From an uncultured Aquimarina sp. (GTDB lineage Bacteria; Bacteroidota; Bacteroidia; Flavobacteriales; Flavobacteriaceae), in NCBI GenBank assembly GCA_947492105.1, contig CANLMN010000013.1:47232-111231 (forward strand): DNA of 64,000 nucleotides. Reading direction: 5' to 3'. The notes below the pieces were generated by a model. That model was not told the origin of the DNA and ran no database searches. It worked only from the letters and a program-made list of their open reading frames with translations. The translations under genes and the position numbers were made by a program. Each line of letters starts with the position of its first letter. Positions within the stretch are counted from its first letter, which is position 1. Shown piece by piece: positions 54,915 to 63,850 of this stretch.

Positions 54915-57038
54915 CTATTTAATAATTAATTTATGAACCTTTTGGCCTGCACTAGAAAATATTTTAACTAAATACGCACCACTCTTGAGATTATATTGCT
55001 TAGGATCTACTGCTAATTCCATGGGTTGACCAGCTTTTATGTCACCAGTAAATAGCTCCGAAATTTTTCTTCCTTGGAGATCAAACAATGACACCTTTAA
55101 AAAACTATCCACTTCTAGATCGACAGTTACTATAGAGGTCTGGGTTATACTCTGAGGATTTGGATAACTACTGATAGATGGAAAAACGGATGAAGTATGC
55201 GAATCATCCAAGTTGTTTATAAAAGTGATTAATCCATCTTCTCCTTTGTTGGCATATTTTTTTGATACTGTAAGTCCAAAAGCTGTATTGGCATCAGTTT
55301 CGTTGCTACCAATCAAGAAGTTTTCTCTTTCAGAATATCCATCTTTTATAAAAGATACTTTTACATTTTCTTTATCGCCATAAGCATCTCCTTCCAAAAC
55401 TCCGACATAGCTAGCAATACCATCTCCCAAATCCATAATAGACAAGGTATCATTGGTCTCGTCTGTATGGAAACTCCCCAAAAGATGCCCTATTTCATGT
55501 GCAGCAATACTTGCAATGACGTCTGCTACTAAATCAATCTTCTCTACGCCTTCTGCTAATGGTATATTGTTAATTGATTGAGTCGACTCCGTAAATTCCT
55601 CACTTAATATATCCAATAAAACAACACCATAATCGCTCAAATCAAAATTACCGACATCTGTGATAGTAGCATCACCCAATACAAACCGTTGGAGCTCTAT
55701 TCTAGTACCACCAATTATTACTTGGCTGTAAGGTATATTTTTATGGTTCAGGTACCGAACAATTTTATCTCTTCTTTTGGGACTTCCTAAATCACTCAAA
55801 ATAGTAATACCAAAGTCAGGATTAATATTTTTTCTTGATACCTCAGATCTCAGTTTTCTGGTAAGATCATGTTTAATTTTTTTTGATAAAGATCGAAGCT
55901 GTGTTTCTTCATCCAGTCCCCATTTGGGCATAAAAGATGCGAGATTAGAAAGAGCTCTCTCTACAGCGTCGTCTGGATCTTCGAATACTTTTTTGTAAAA
56001 AACATTGGGACTTATAGTAGCACCTGACATATTAAGGAATATCACCTGTCTATCTGCATTCGGGTTTTCCTCTACTCCAGAACGAGAAACACCCAGTTCC
56101 ATCGTATACCCTCCTATTTTTCCGTCGACGGATAGCATATATATCCCGTCTTCTGGAATAACATAATGGAATCCATAATCACCTTCTCTAGGAAGAGGGT
56201 TCTCTGCTACAAATTCTATAGCATATTTATTATCTTCTATTCCTATAAAAGAGCCTGTCTCTACATTAGTAAGAGCTATCTGATCCAATGGTAATTCACT
56301 CTCCCCAGCAAGACCAAAAACATCTCCTTTTTGTAGTGCTATTTTATATAAATCCTTATCTATATATGTTCCTGGTATTTCTCTTACTGCAATAGTATAA
56401 TCAAACTCTCCGTCCACCCTATGAATGTTTTCTGGATCATTTAACCTATATTGAGATACAAAGGAATATGAGGAGTAAATAGCTAGTTTGACTTTCCCTT
56501 TGATATCGTTCTCCGAAAATAAAAATATATCACTATCTACAAACGAAGTTAGTAACTTAGTCGAATCATCTCCATAAAAAATTCTCGCCGAAAACTGAAA
56601 AGGTTCTTCTCCAGTTTTTTGGATTTTTAGCGCATAGTGTTTTCCTTCTTCAAAGAATAGTTCATAAATATCCACATCGCCAGACACCCCCCCAACTTTT
56701 GTTCTATTCTTGAGACTTGCATTTATTCTTACTGCTTCGTCGGAGTTTATCGCTATGTTCTCTGCAACAGTAAGTGCATCATTACCTTCTACTTCATCTT
56801 TAATAACAGAGGGGTTTTCAAAAATTGCCTCTTCTACCATTACACCTTTGAGTTGTACATTGCGTATTTGATTGTTTCCTGTACCAAAATCTGCAACTAA
56901 CTCCGCATTTTGCGTGATATCATTTGTATGCTCCCTTACTTTTTCCTTTTCTGTTATATATGATTTCTTCTGAGCCTGAGTCGTAAAAACACTTACCAAA
57001 ATCAGAATTAAACATAATAATTGATATTTTTTAATCAT
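54915..57038 (-). CDS. Secreted zinc metalloprotease (reprolysin-like) with T9SS sorting domain, copy 1
   Basis: A 707-residue protein with a signal peptide (about 1-22, LLCLILILVSVFTTQAQ). Beta-rich pre-domains span about 30-330 (YELFFEEGKHYALKIQ, FGFHYVIPEDGIYMLSVDG-like blocks). A metzincin catalytic domain lies at about 340-600 with zinc motif H514-E-I-G-H518-L-L-G-S-F-H524 and Met-turn SIMDLG. The type A T9SS sorting domain is at about 625-707 (ISSYPNPQSI, VSLFDLQGRKI, YNLKSGAYLVKIF). It is likely exported through the outer membrane as an extracellular peptidase. A G7 run (56687-56693) codes for Gly-Gly-Val in KVGGVSG. Tandem paralogue of the gene at 57541. Confidence 0.85.
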   Translation of the reverse strand: MIKKYQLLCLILILVSVFTTQAQKKSYITEKEKVREHTNDITQNAELVADFGTGNNQIRNVQLKGVMVEEAIFENPSVIKDEVEGNDALTVAENIAINSDEAVRINASLKNRTKVGGVSGDVDIYELFFEEGKHYALKIQKTGEEPFQFSARIFYGDDSTKLLTSFVDSDIFLFSENDIKGKVKLAIYSSYSFVSQYRLNDPENIHRVDGEFDYTIAVREIPGTYIDKDLYKIALQKGDVFGLAGESELPLDQIALTNVETGSFIGIEDNKYAIEFVAENPLPREGDYGFHYVIPEDGIYMLSVDGKIGGYTMELGVSRSGVEENPNADRQVIFLNMSGATISPNVFYKKVFEDPDDAVERALSNLASFMPKWGLDEETQLRSLSKKIKHDLTRKLRSEVSRKNINPDFGITILSDLGSPKRRDKIVRYLNHKNIPYSQVIIGGTRIELQRFVLGDATITDVGNFDLSDYGVVLLDILSEEFTESTQSINNIPLAEGVEKIDLVADVIASIAAHEIGHLLGSFHTDETNDTLSIMDLGDGIASYVGVLEGDAYGDKENVKVSFIKDGYSERENFLIGSNETDANTAFGLTVSKKYANKGEDGLITFINNLDDSHTSSVFPSISSYPNPQSITQTSIVTVDLEVDSFLKVSLFDLQGRKISELFTGDIKAGQPMELAVDPKQYNLKSGAYLVKIFSSAGQKVHKLIIK

Positions 57039-57253
57039 ACTTCGTTTGTTTAAATTGAAACTTCATTAATAAAACGAACCAATTACAAAACACCCTACCT
57101 CCAATCTCTGAAACTCGATAACATTTCTTTTTTGTCGACATACGGTAAAACCATAACTCACATCCCTTTTTGGATATTGAATTATACACGACACCATTAT
57201 TCTATTAAAATCAAAAACTCCGTATCGTGAGAAACGAATACGGAGTTTTTGGA
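57039..57253 (-). repeat. Duplicated 5' flank of the metalloprotease genes (left copy)
   Basis: Positions 57060-57253 are nearly identical to 59695-59885 and lie at the same distance before the respective genes (CTACCTCCAATCTCTGAAAC, TCGACATACGGTAAAACCAT, GACACCATTATTCTAT). They include the hairpin AAAAACTCCGTAT (57213-57225) / ATACGGAGTTTTT (57238-57250), which can terminate transcription from the upstream protease gene. Confidence 0.85.
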
Positions 57254-57424
57254 ATCTTATACAAATTAGCTTTATAATGTTGCATATCGACTTGTTCTTT
57301 TTCCATCTAAATGCCTTGTTCCTATATTCCATAGCCAAGGCTATGCAATAGCATCAGGGTGTTTTTTCATAAGAAAATAACAGTATCATTAATATGAAAT
57401 TATATACCTAAAATAGTATTATAA
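57254..57424 (+). repeat. Interspersed repeat family C, copy C5
   Basis: CAAATTAGCTTTATAATGTTG, CGACTTGTTCTTTTTCCATC, ATTCCATAGCCAAGGCTATG, GTGTTTTTTCATAAGAAAAT, TATATACCTAAAATAGTATT. Duplicated together with the protease gene (C6 at 59890). It fills most of the gap 57039-57540; 57425-57540 holds nothing certain. Confidence 0.8.
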
Positions 57425-57540
57425 CATTACTACCCATACATCATTATGCAGAAGCTGGTACTACTTTTTTTATTTTAAAAAGCTCCTTCATAACCATAAT
57501 AGAGGGTCGATACACTTTTGATTTTTTGAGTCTTGTTTTT

Positions 57541-59670
57541 TTAATTAATCATCAATTTATGACTTTGCTGACCCGCATTAGATATAACTTTGTATAAGTA
57601 CATGCCACTTTTGAGATTGTATTTCTTAGCATCAACTGTCAATTCTATAGGCTGACCAGCTTTGATATCACCAGTAAACAAATCAGAGATCCTTCTTCCT
57701 TGTACATCAAACAATGACACTTTCAAAAAACTATCTACTTCTAGATCTACAGTTACTATAGAGGTCCCTGTGACTCGAAGAGGATTTGGGTAACTACTAA
57801 TAGATGGAAAAATCGATGGGCTAAGCAAATCATCCAAACTGTTCATAAAAGCAACCAAACCATCCTCGCTTTTGCTGGCATATTTTTTTGATACTGTTAG
57901 TCCAAAAGCCGTATTTACATCCGTTTCGTTTATACCAATCAAATCGATATTTTTATCATATTCATCTTTTACAAAAGACACTTTGACATTTTCTTTATCA
58001 CCATAAGCATCTCCATCCAAAACACCCACAACACGTGCAAGAATATTACCTAAATCCATGATAGACAAAATATCATTAGTATTATTTGTATGAAAATTCC
58101 CCAAAAGATGTCCCATCTCATGTACTGCTATACTTCCAATGACATCTGCAACTAAATCAATCTTCTCTGTACCCTCTGCTAGTGGTATATTATTAATGGT
58201 TTGAGTCGATTCTGAAAATTGCTCACTCAATATATCTAATAAAACTATAGCATTATCACTCAAATCAAAATTGCCAACATCTATAGCGTTAGCCTCACCT
58301 ACTGTAAGTCTTCCGAACTCTAAAGAAGTACCTCCAATTATTATTTGAGTATATGGTATATTTTCATCATTCAAGTATTTAAGGATTTTATCTCTCCTTT
58401 TGGGACTCCCTAAATCGCTCAAAATTGTAACACCAAAGTCAGAATTAATATTTTTTCTTGCTTCTTCAGATTTGAGTTTTCTGGTAAAATAATGTTTTAT
58501 TTTTTTTGCCAAAGGTCGAAACTGTGTTTCTTGATCCAATCCCCATTTGGGCATAAAAGATGCAAGATTAGAAAGCTTTCTCTCTAATACACTCAAAGAA
58601 TCTTGCCTAGTTTCTTTATAAAATTCATTGTGACTTATAGTAGCATCTGACATGCGAAGAAATACCACCTGTCTATCTACATTCTCATTTTCCTCTACCC
58701 CAGAACGAGAAACACCTATATCCATTTTATAACCTCCCAATTGTCCATCGATAGATAATATATACATCCCATCTTCTGGAATAACATAATGGAATCCAAA
58801 ATCACCTCGTTTAGGAAGTGGACTATCCGCTACATATTCAATACCATTTCTATTATTTTCGATCCCCACAAAAGAACCTGTATCTAAATTAGCAAGGGAA
58901 ATTTGCCCCAATGAGAATTCGCTACTCCCAGCAAGCCCAAAAACATCTCCTTTTTGCAATGCTACTTTATACAAATCAATATCCCCAATTACTTCTGGTA
59001 TTTCTCCTACTGTTATGTCGTACTCAAACTCTCCATCCAATGGATGAATGTTTTCTGGGTCATCTAAATCGTCCGAAAATAAAATGCTAAAAGAAGAACG
59101 AGGTGCCATAATGACAAGTCTAATTGTGCCCCTAGTTATATCACTTATAAATGAAAGTGTATTTTTTTCTTCATTGAAACTAAGGCTAGTGAAAGAACCA
59201 TCCTCGTAGTATACCCTACCCAAAATCCCTTGATATTTTTCTCCTTTTCTTTGGACTTTTATGGCATATTGTTTTCCTTCTTCAAAGAGTAGTTCATAAA
59301 CATCTGCATCACCAGACAACCCTCCTGGCTTCATCTTATTCTTAATACTCGCGTTTATTCTTATCCCTTCTGTACCACTAATCGGTATGGTTTCTGCAAC
59401 CGTAAACGCATCATTACCTTCTATCTCATCTCTAAATATAGATGGATTCTCTATAACATCCTTTTCTACTATTGCTCCTGTGAGTTGTACATTGCGTATT
59501 TGATTTTTCCCTGTACCAAAATCTGCAATTAACTCCGCATTTTCCTCAAAGTCGTTTGTAAATTCATGTACTTTTTCCTTTTCTTCGATAACTGTTTTCT
59601 TCTGAGCCTGAATGGAAAAAACACCCACTAAACCCAAAATCAAACATAATAATTGATACTTCTTGATCAT
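57541..59670 (-). CDS. Secreted zinc metalloprotease (reprolysin-like) with T9SS sorting domain, copy 2
   Basis: A 709-residue paralogue of the gene at 54915 with the same layout: signal peptide (about 1-22, LGLVGVFSIQAQ), beta-rich pre-domains, metzincin zinc motif H517-E-M-G-H521-L-L-G-N-F-H527, Met-turn SIMDLG and T9SS sorting domain (ISSYPNPLRV, VSLFDVQGRRI, YNLKSGMYLYKVI). Identity is high in the catalytic and C-terminal parts. The region about 145-200 is clearly diverged (YYEDGSFTSLSFNEEKNTLS against YGDDSTKLLTSFVDS), so that part may have been free to specialise. It arose with its 5' flank by one tandem duplication. No terminator other than the hairpin at 57213-57250 is seen. Confidence 0.85.
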   Translation of the reverse strand: MIKKYQLLCLILGLVGVFSIQAQKKTVIEEKEKVHEFTNDFEENAELIADFGTGKNQIRNVQLTGAIVEKDVIENPSIFRDEIEGNDAFTVAETIPISGTEGIRINASIKNKMKPGGLSGDADVYELLFEEGKQYAIKVQRKGEKYQGILGRVYYEDGSFTSLSFNEEKNTLSFISDITRGTIRLVIMAPRSSFSILFSDDLDDPENIHPLDGEFEYDITVGEIPEVIGDIDLYKVALQKGDVFGLAGSSEFSLGQISLANLDTGSFVGIENNRNGIEYVADSPLPKRGDFGFHYVIPEDGMYILSIDGQLGGYKMDIGVSRSGVEENENVDRQVVFLRMSDATISHNEFYKETRQDSLSVLERKLSNLASFMPKWGLDQETQFRPLAKKIKHYFTRKLKSEEARKNINSDFGVTILSDLGSPKRRDKILKYLNDENIPYTQIIIGGTSLEFGRLTVGEANAIDVGNFDLSDNAIVLLDILSEQFSESTQTINNIPLAEGTEKIDLVADVIGSIAVHEMGHLLGNFHTNNTNDILSIMDLGNILARVVGVLDGDAYGDKENVKVSFVKDEYDKNIDLIGINETDVNTAFGLTVSKKYASKSEDGLVAFMNSLDDLLSPSIFPSISSYPNPLRVTGTSIVTVDLEVDSFLKVSLFDVQGRRISDLFTGDIKAGQPIELTVDAKKYNLKSGMYLYKVISNAGQQSHKLMIN

Positions 59671-59889
59671 AATTAGTTTGTTTTACTTAATACTTCAGTG
59701 ATAAAACGAACCAGCCAAAAAATACCCTACCTCCAATCTCTGAAACTCGATAACATTTCTTTTTTATCGACATACGGTAAAACCATAACTCACATCCCTT
59801 TATTGGATATTGAATTATATACGACACCATTATTCTATCAAAGTCAAAACCTCCGTATCGTGATAAACGAATACGGAGGTTTTGGAATC
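59671..59889 (-). repeat. Duplicated 5' flank of the metalloprotease genes (right copy)
   Basis: Matches 57060-57253 almost base for base, including the hairpin AACCTCCGTAT / ATACGGAGGTT (about 59850-59882). The compensatory change (ACTCC/GGAGT to CCTCC/GGAGG) keeps the stem paired in both copies. Confidence 0.85.
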
Positions 59890-60055
59890 TTATACAAATT
59901 AGCTTTATAATGTTGCATATCGACTTGTTCTTTTTCCATCTAAATGCCTTGTTCCTATATTCTATAGTCAAGGCTATGCAATAGCATCACCGTATTTTTA
60001 CATAAGAAAATAACAGTATCATTAATATGAAGTTATATACCTAAAATGGCACTAG
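59890..60055 (+). repeat. Interspersed repeat family C, copy C6
   Basis: Nearly identical to C5 (57254-57424), with a few changes (CACCGTATTTTTACATAAGA). It marks the outer end of the tandem duplication. Confidence 0.8.
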
Positions 60056-60421
60056 AGAAGAGGTGTGTTAGCTAAATTTTAAACTCAAGAAGATAACTCT
60101 AAAATACTACGCATCTCATTAAAATGCTCTTTTTTCAGACTTGATTATTCATGGAATTTCTACTGCCTTTTTTTCTCAAGAAAAAAAAACAGATTCGATT
60201 CTGACTTATTCTATTAATGTTTTCATCCGTAGCACCGCTATGAGCTTCAAAAAAGGTACCTTATCTGGTCAAATTTCACCTCATTTTCACTTCAAAATAA
60301 AAAGCCATGAACGTAGCGTTCATTATAAAAATAAGACAGAGCAGTACTACTTCTTTTTTTTTAATGCAACAACATCTTATCGTAGACCTTAAGATCTTGC
60401 AAGCGCAACTATTATTATCTT
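60056..60421. other. Gap with family D repeat copy D4
   Basis: About 60150-60310 matches family D (TTTTTTTCTCAAGAAAAAAA, CCGTAGCACCGCTATGAGCTT, CCTTATCTGGTCAAATTTCA, CTTCAAAATAAAAAGCCATG). No gene or terminator recognised. Confidence 0.45.
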
Positions 60422-61723
60422 CTAAACCGGCTCTGCGTACAAGTCAAAATCTGCTGCATCAATAACCTTTACAGTAGTGTACTCTCCTGTTTTTAGATAA
60501 AAGTCCGCTGCTTTGATCAACACTTCATTATCCACATCTGGCGAATCAAATTCTGTACGTCCTACAAAATACTCTCCTTCTTTGCGATCAATTACAACAC
60601 GATATGTTTGTCCTATTTTCTGTTGATTAAGCTCCCAAGAGATTTGGGATTGTATCTCCATAATTTCATTTGCACGTTGCATCTTGACCTCTTCTGGAAC
60701 ATTATCTTCCAAATTATAGGCATGTGTATTTTCTTCATGACTATATGTAAAACATCCAAGACGTTCAAAACGCATTTCTGTAACCCAATTCTTTAGTGTT
60801 TGGTAATCTTCTTCGGTTTCACCTGGATATCCAACGATCAAAGTTGTACGAATCGTCATTTCTGGAACAGCTGCTCTGAATTCTTCTAAGAGTTTCGTTG
60901 TTTTGGCCTTTGTCGTACCACGCCTCATTGATTTGAGTACAGGATCGGCAATATGTTGTAACGGGATATCAATATAATTACAAATCTTTGGTTCTTGTTT
61001 CATAACCTCCAATACTTCCATCGGGAAACCCGTTGGAAAAGCATAATGCAAACGAATCCACTCAATTCCCTCTACTTTGACTAATGCACGTAGAAGATCT
61101 GCTAACTTGCGTTCTTTATAGAGGTCTAGTCCATAATATGTCAAATCTTGCGCTATCAAAATCAACTCTTTGACGCCATCTGCTGCCAATTTTTTGGCTT
61201 CAATAACTAGGTGTTCTATGGGTGCTGATTTATGCTTACCACGCATCAAAGGGATGGCACAAAACGAACAAGGGCGATCGCAACCTTCTGCTATTTTGAG
61301 ATACGCATAATTCTTTGGTGTTGTGGTTAATCGTTCTCCAATAAGCTCATGCTTATAATCTGCTTCTAGCGCTTTGAGTAAACCAGGCAACTCTGTAGTA
61401 CCAAAATACTGATCCACTTCTGGGATGTCTTTTTGTAAATCTGGCTTGTATCGCTCACTAAGACACCCTGTAACAAATACCTTATCAACCTCTCCTGCTT
61501 CTTTCTTTTGAACAAAATTCAAAATCGTATTAACCGATTCCTCTTTGGCATTGGCTATAAATCCACAGGTATTGATAACTACAATATTCCCTTCTTCCTC
61601 ATGGACCACTTCTTTATTACTGGCGCGTAATTGCCCCATTAACACTTCACTATCATATACGTTCTTACTACAACCCAATGTAACTACATTGATCTTGTTT
61701 TTCTTCAGTGTCTTTGTTCTCAT
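60422..61723 (-). CDS. rimO: Ribosomal protein S12 methylthiotransferase RimO
   Basis: A 433-residue radical SAM enzyme adding a methylthio group to an aspartate of ribosomal protein S12. The ATG at 61723 gives the usual start MRTKTLKKNKINVVTLGCSK; an upstream frame reaches 61753. The UPF0004 domain has LGCSKNVYDSEVLMGQL, VINTCGFI and VTGCLSERY (three cluster cysteines). The radical SAM motif C-x3-C-x2-C is CDRPCSFC. A TRAM domain ends the protein (about 370-430). A minus-strand -7 box (CAAAGATA, 61743-61750) lies 20 bases before the start. Confidence 0.96.
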   Translation of the reverse strand: MRTKTLKKNKINVVTLGCSKNVYDSEVLMGQLRASNKEVVHEEEGNIVVINTCGFIANAKEESVNTILNFVQKKEAGEVDKVFVTGCLSERYKPDLQKDIPEVDQYFGTTELPGLLKALEADYKHELIGERLTTTPKNYAYLKIAEGCDRPCSFCAIPLMRGKHKSAPIEHLVIEAKKLAADGVKELILIAQDLTYYGLDLYKERKLADLLRALVKVEGIEWIRLHYAFPTGFPMEVLEVMKQEPKICNYIDIPLQHIADPVLKSMRRGTTKAKTTKLLEEFRAAVPEMTIRTTLIVGYPGETEEDYQTLKNWVTEMRFERLGCFTYSHEENTHAYNLEDNVPEEVKMQRANEIMEIQSQISWELNQQKIGQTYRVVIDRKEGEYFVGRTEFDSPDVDNEVLIKAADFYLKTGEYTTVKVIDAADFDLYAEPV

Positions 61724-62339
61724 AAGCCAATTTTTCGGATTGCAAAGATACAATTTTTGGTTATCACACTTTAGACAATACGCGTTTAACTTTTGTACCG
61801 TGCAATAATATCTAACATTACTTTATGAAGTGATTTGATTTTTATTCCATTCACTATTCAAATGCCCTTTTTTTATTATTCTCCTCTTTTTTTTGGTTAT
61901 AGTACTGCTATTAAATGCAAAAGAACTTTAATTGATCAAAAATTACTTCCTCTCGCTATCAACAACTCTCTCTCTCTTCGGATTGATTCTACCAGAATCA
62001 AAAAAATATACATTATTTCCATGAATGGATTTCATTAAAATCCTAAAAATATAGAGTGTTCTAAATAGTAGTATAAAAAGTTATCCACGCAAAAGAAATA
62101 GTTCATCTATTTTGATCTACCATTACATTCCGAATAGTGTAATCATGGAACAAAAACAGTTCGAAAATAGCAATGATTTAGCCATTGACAAGACATTAAT
62201 TCTGAAACAACTACAAGGACTAGTACTCTTTTATTTATATAAGCTTTTTAAACGAGAAAAAGACCTAAAGTATTGTTAAAAAATAGCTATATTTGCAAAA
62301 ACAGCATACATTGTACCCCCTAAAAATTCAAATAATATC
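61724..62339. other. Gap between rimO and the serine hydrolase gene
   Basis: It holds a weak family D-like stretch (about 61850-61960, GTTATAGTACTGCTATTAAA), a family B fragment (about 62095-62140, AATAGTTCATCTATTTTGAT) and a 44-codon open frame at 62145-62279. TATATTTG at 62288-62295 matches the -7 promoter box of the following gene, but no -33 TTG is at the right distance. Confidence 0.45.
62145..62279 (+). CDS. Possible 44-residue small protein
   Basis: ATG-to-TAA frame coding MEQKQFENSNDLAIDKTLIL followed by a charged helix (KQLQGLVLFYLYKLFKREKD). Amphipathic-helix character and polar composition are compatible with a real small protein, but there is no family, no promoter and no neighbour dependence. 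It may be chance. Confidence 0.2.
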   Translation: MEQKQFENSNDLAIDKTLILKQLQGLVLFYLYKLFKREKDLKYC

Positions 62340-63473
62340 ATGATTAAAAAAGCGACCCTCCTCCTTTTTGTCATACTTTGCTACAGTTGTAGTAGTGATG
62401 ACAATTCAACCAGTAGTACTGTCGATGACAATACTACCAATCCAACAACTCCCACCACGAGCACACCTCCACCGCCCAACTCCATGTACTTTCCTCCTAT
62501 TACTGGATCGGAATGGGAAAACATCAGTCCCGAACAACTTGGATGGAATAGCACAGCGGAACAAGAACTGTACAAATTCCTAGAAGAACGTGAAACGAGT
62601 TCTTTTATCATCCTAAAGAATGGAAAAATTGCCATAGAAAAATATTTTAATGGAGCGTTCCCAGACAGTAATGACCCTTGGTACTCTATCGGGAAAACAC
62701 TTACCGCTATGACCGTAGGAATAGCACAACAAAATGGGACACTAAAAATCGATGAGCCTTCATCAAAATACCTTGGACAAGGATGGTCCGAATTGTCAAA
62801 TGATCAAGAACAAGACATCCAAATCAAGCATCACCTCAGTATGAATACCGGACTAGACTATACAGTCCCCAACAATAATTGTACTGACACTGATTGTCTC
62901 AAATACAGAAATCCTGTTGGTTCGTTCTGGTACTATCATAACGCCCCATACACCCTTATTACCAAAATTATCGCAAATGCGACTCAGTCCGAATTTAATG
63001 ATTATGTAAAAACGGCTATTAGTAGCAAAATTGGAATGACAGGAAATTTCACGAATCTAGGATTCGCCAAAGTCTATCATAGTAATGCTAGGAGTATGGC
63101 ACGATTTGGCCTACTAAGTCTCAATAAAGGTTTTTGGGGTCAATCTCCAATACTAACTGACAAGACCTATTATGATGCTATGATTAATAGCTCTCAAACC
63201 GAAAACAAAGCTTATGGATACTCCTGGTGGCTCAATGGAAAAGAAAATTATCGACTACCTGCTTCCGAAAAAGAGCTCCAAGGTAGCATCATTCCAGAAG
63301 CGCCTAAGGACCTTATAGCTGGTTTGGGAAAAAACGACCAGAAACTATACATCATTCCAAGTCAAAATATGGTAATCGTGCGCATGGGAAAACCCGGAGC
63401 TGCCAAGGTAAAACTAGGACTATCTACTTTTGATAATGAATTATGGTCAAAAATGAATGCCCTTTGGAAGTAG
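62340..63473 (+). CDS. Serine hydrolase lipoprotein (class C beta-lactamase fold)
   Basis: A 377-residue protein with lipoprotein signal LLLFVILCYS-C (Cys17) and a Thr/Pro-rich linker (about 25-50). The beta-lactamase/penicillin-binding-protein-like domain has Ser-x-x-Lys at S116-I-G-K119 (WYSIGKTLTAM), GLDYT, the Tyr-x-Asn motif YHN (about 200) and GYSWWLNGK near the C terminus. Such proteins are D-aminopeptidases, esterases or lactamases; the natural substrate is unknown. Likely in the periplasm or on the surface. Monocistronic; followed by repeats C7, A8 and B10. Confidence 0.9.
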   Translation: MIKKATLLLFVILCYSCSSDDNSTSSTVDDNTTNPTTPTTSTPPPPNSMYFPPITGSEWENISPEQLGWNSTAEQELYKFLEERETSSFIILKNGKIAIEKYFNGAFPDSNDPWYSIGKTLTAMTVGIAQQNGTLKIDEPSSKYLGQGWSELSNDQEQDIQIKHHLSMNTGLDYTVPNNNCTDTDCLKYRNPVGSFWYYHNAPYTLITKIIANATQSEFNDYVKTAISSKIGMTGNFTNLGFAKVYHSNARSMARFGLLSLNKGFWGQSPILTDKTYYDAMINSSQTENKAYGYSWWLNGKENYRLPASEKELQGSIIPEAPKDLIAGLGKNDQKLYIIPSQNMVIVRMGKPGAAKVKLGLSTFDNELWSKMNALWK

Positions 63474-63537
63474 CGCCTAATCGAGTTTTGAATGCTCTGC
63501 AATAAGATTTATATTTTTTACTTAATAACCAATTTAG

Positions 63538-63700
63538 AAATATAAATTATTGTCAATAAGACTGTAGTTTTTTACGCAAAAAACACTGTGATGCTATTGC
63601 ATAGCCTGGGCTATGCAATAGCATATATGAACTGGACATTTAGATAGAAAAAGAACAAGTCGATATGCGAGATTATATAGCTCATTTGGCATAACTCTAT
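63538..63700 (-). repeat. Interspersed repeat family C, copy C7, with perfect hairpin
   Basis: Reverse-oriented copy (TAGAAAAAGAACAAGTCGAT, TATATAGCTCATTTGGCATA). Its core is a perfect hairpin: ATGCTATTGCATAGCC (63591-63606), 2-nt loop, exact complement (63609-63624). Confidence 0.75.
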
Positions 63701-63746
63701 CTTGACTTGTTCTTTTTCCTTAAAAATGGATCAAATTTGCCTTACA

Positions 63747-63819
63747 CCATTTATCCTTTGAATTAATTTACTGGGATAAAATTTTCTTTTTTCTTTCCAG
63801 TAAATTCAACAACCGATGG
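63747..63819 (+). repeat. Repeat family A, internally deleted copy A8
   Basis: Both ends of family A (CCATTTATCCTTTGAATT and CCAGTAAATTCAACAACC) are joined within 73 bp. The whole interior is missing. Confidence 0.65.
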
Positions 63820-63850
63820 TATTATATGGTTAAACTTTATCACATTTTAT

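Noticed and set aside
57066-59971. Two similar minus-strand reading frames (57066-57338 and 59687-59971) that look like paralogous 90-94-residue proteins.
   Set aside because: They lie in the duplicated 5' flank and run across a family C repeat and a hairpin. Their similarity comes from DNA duplication, and they lack any start context or protein features.
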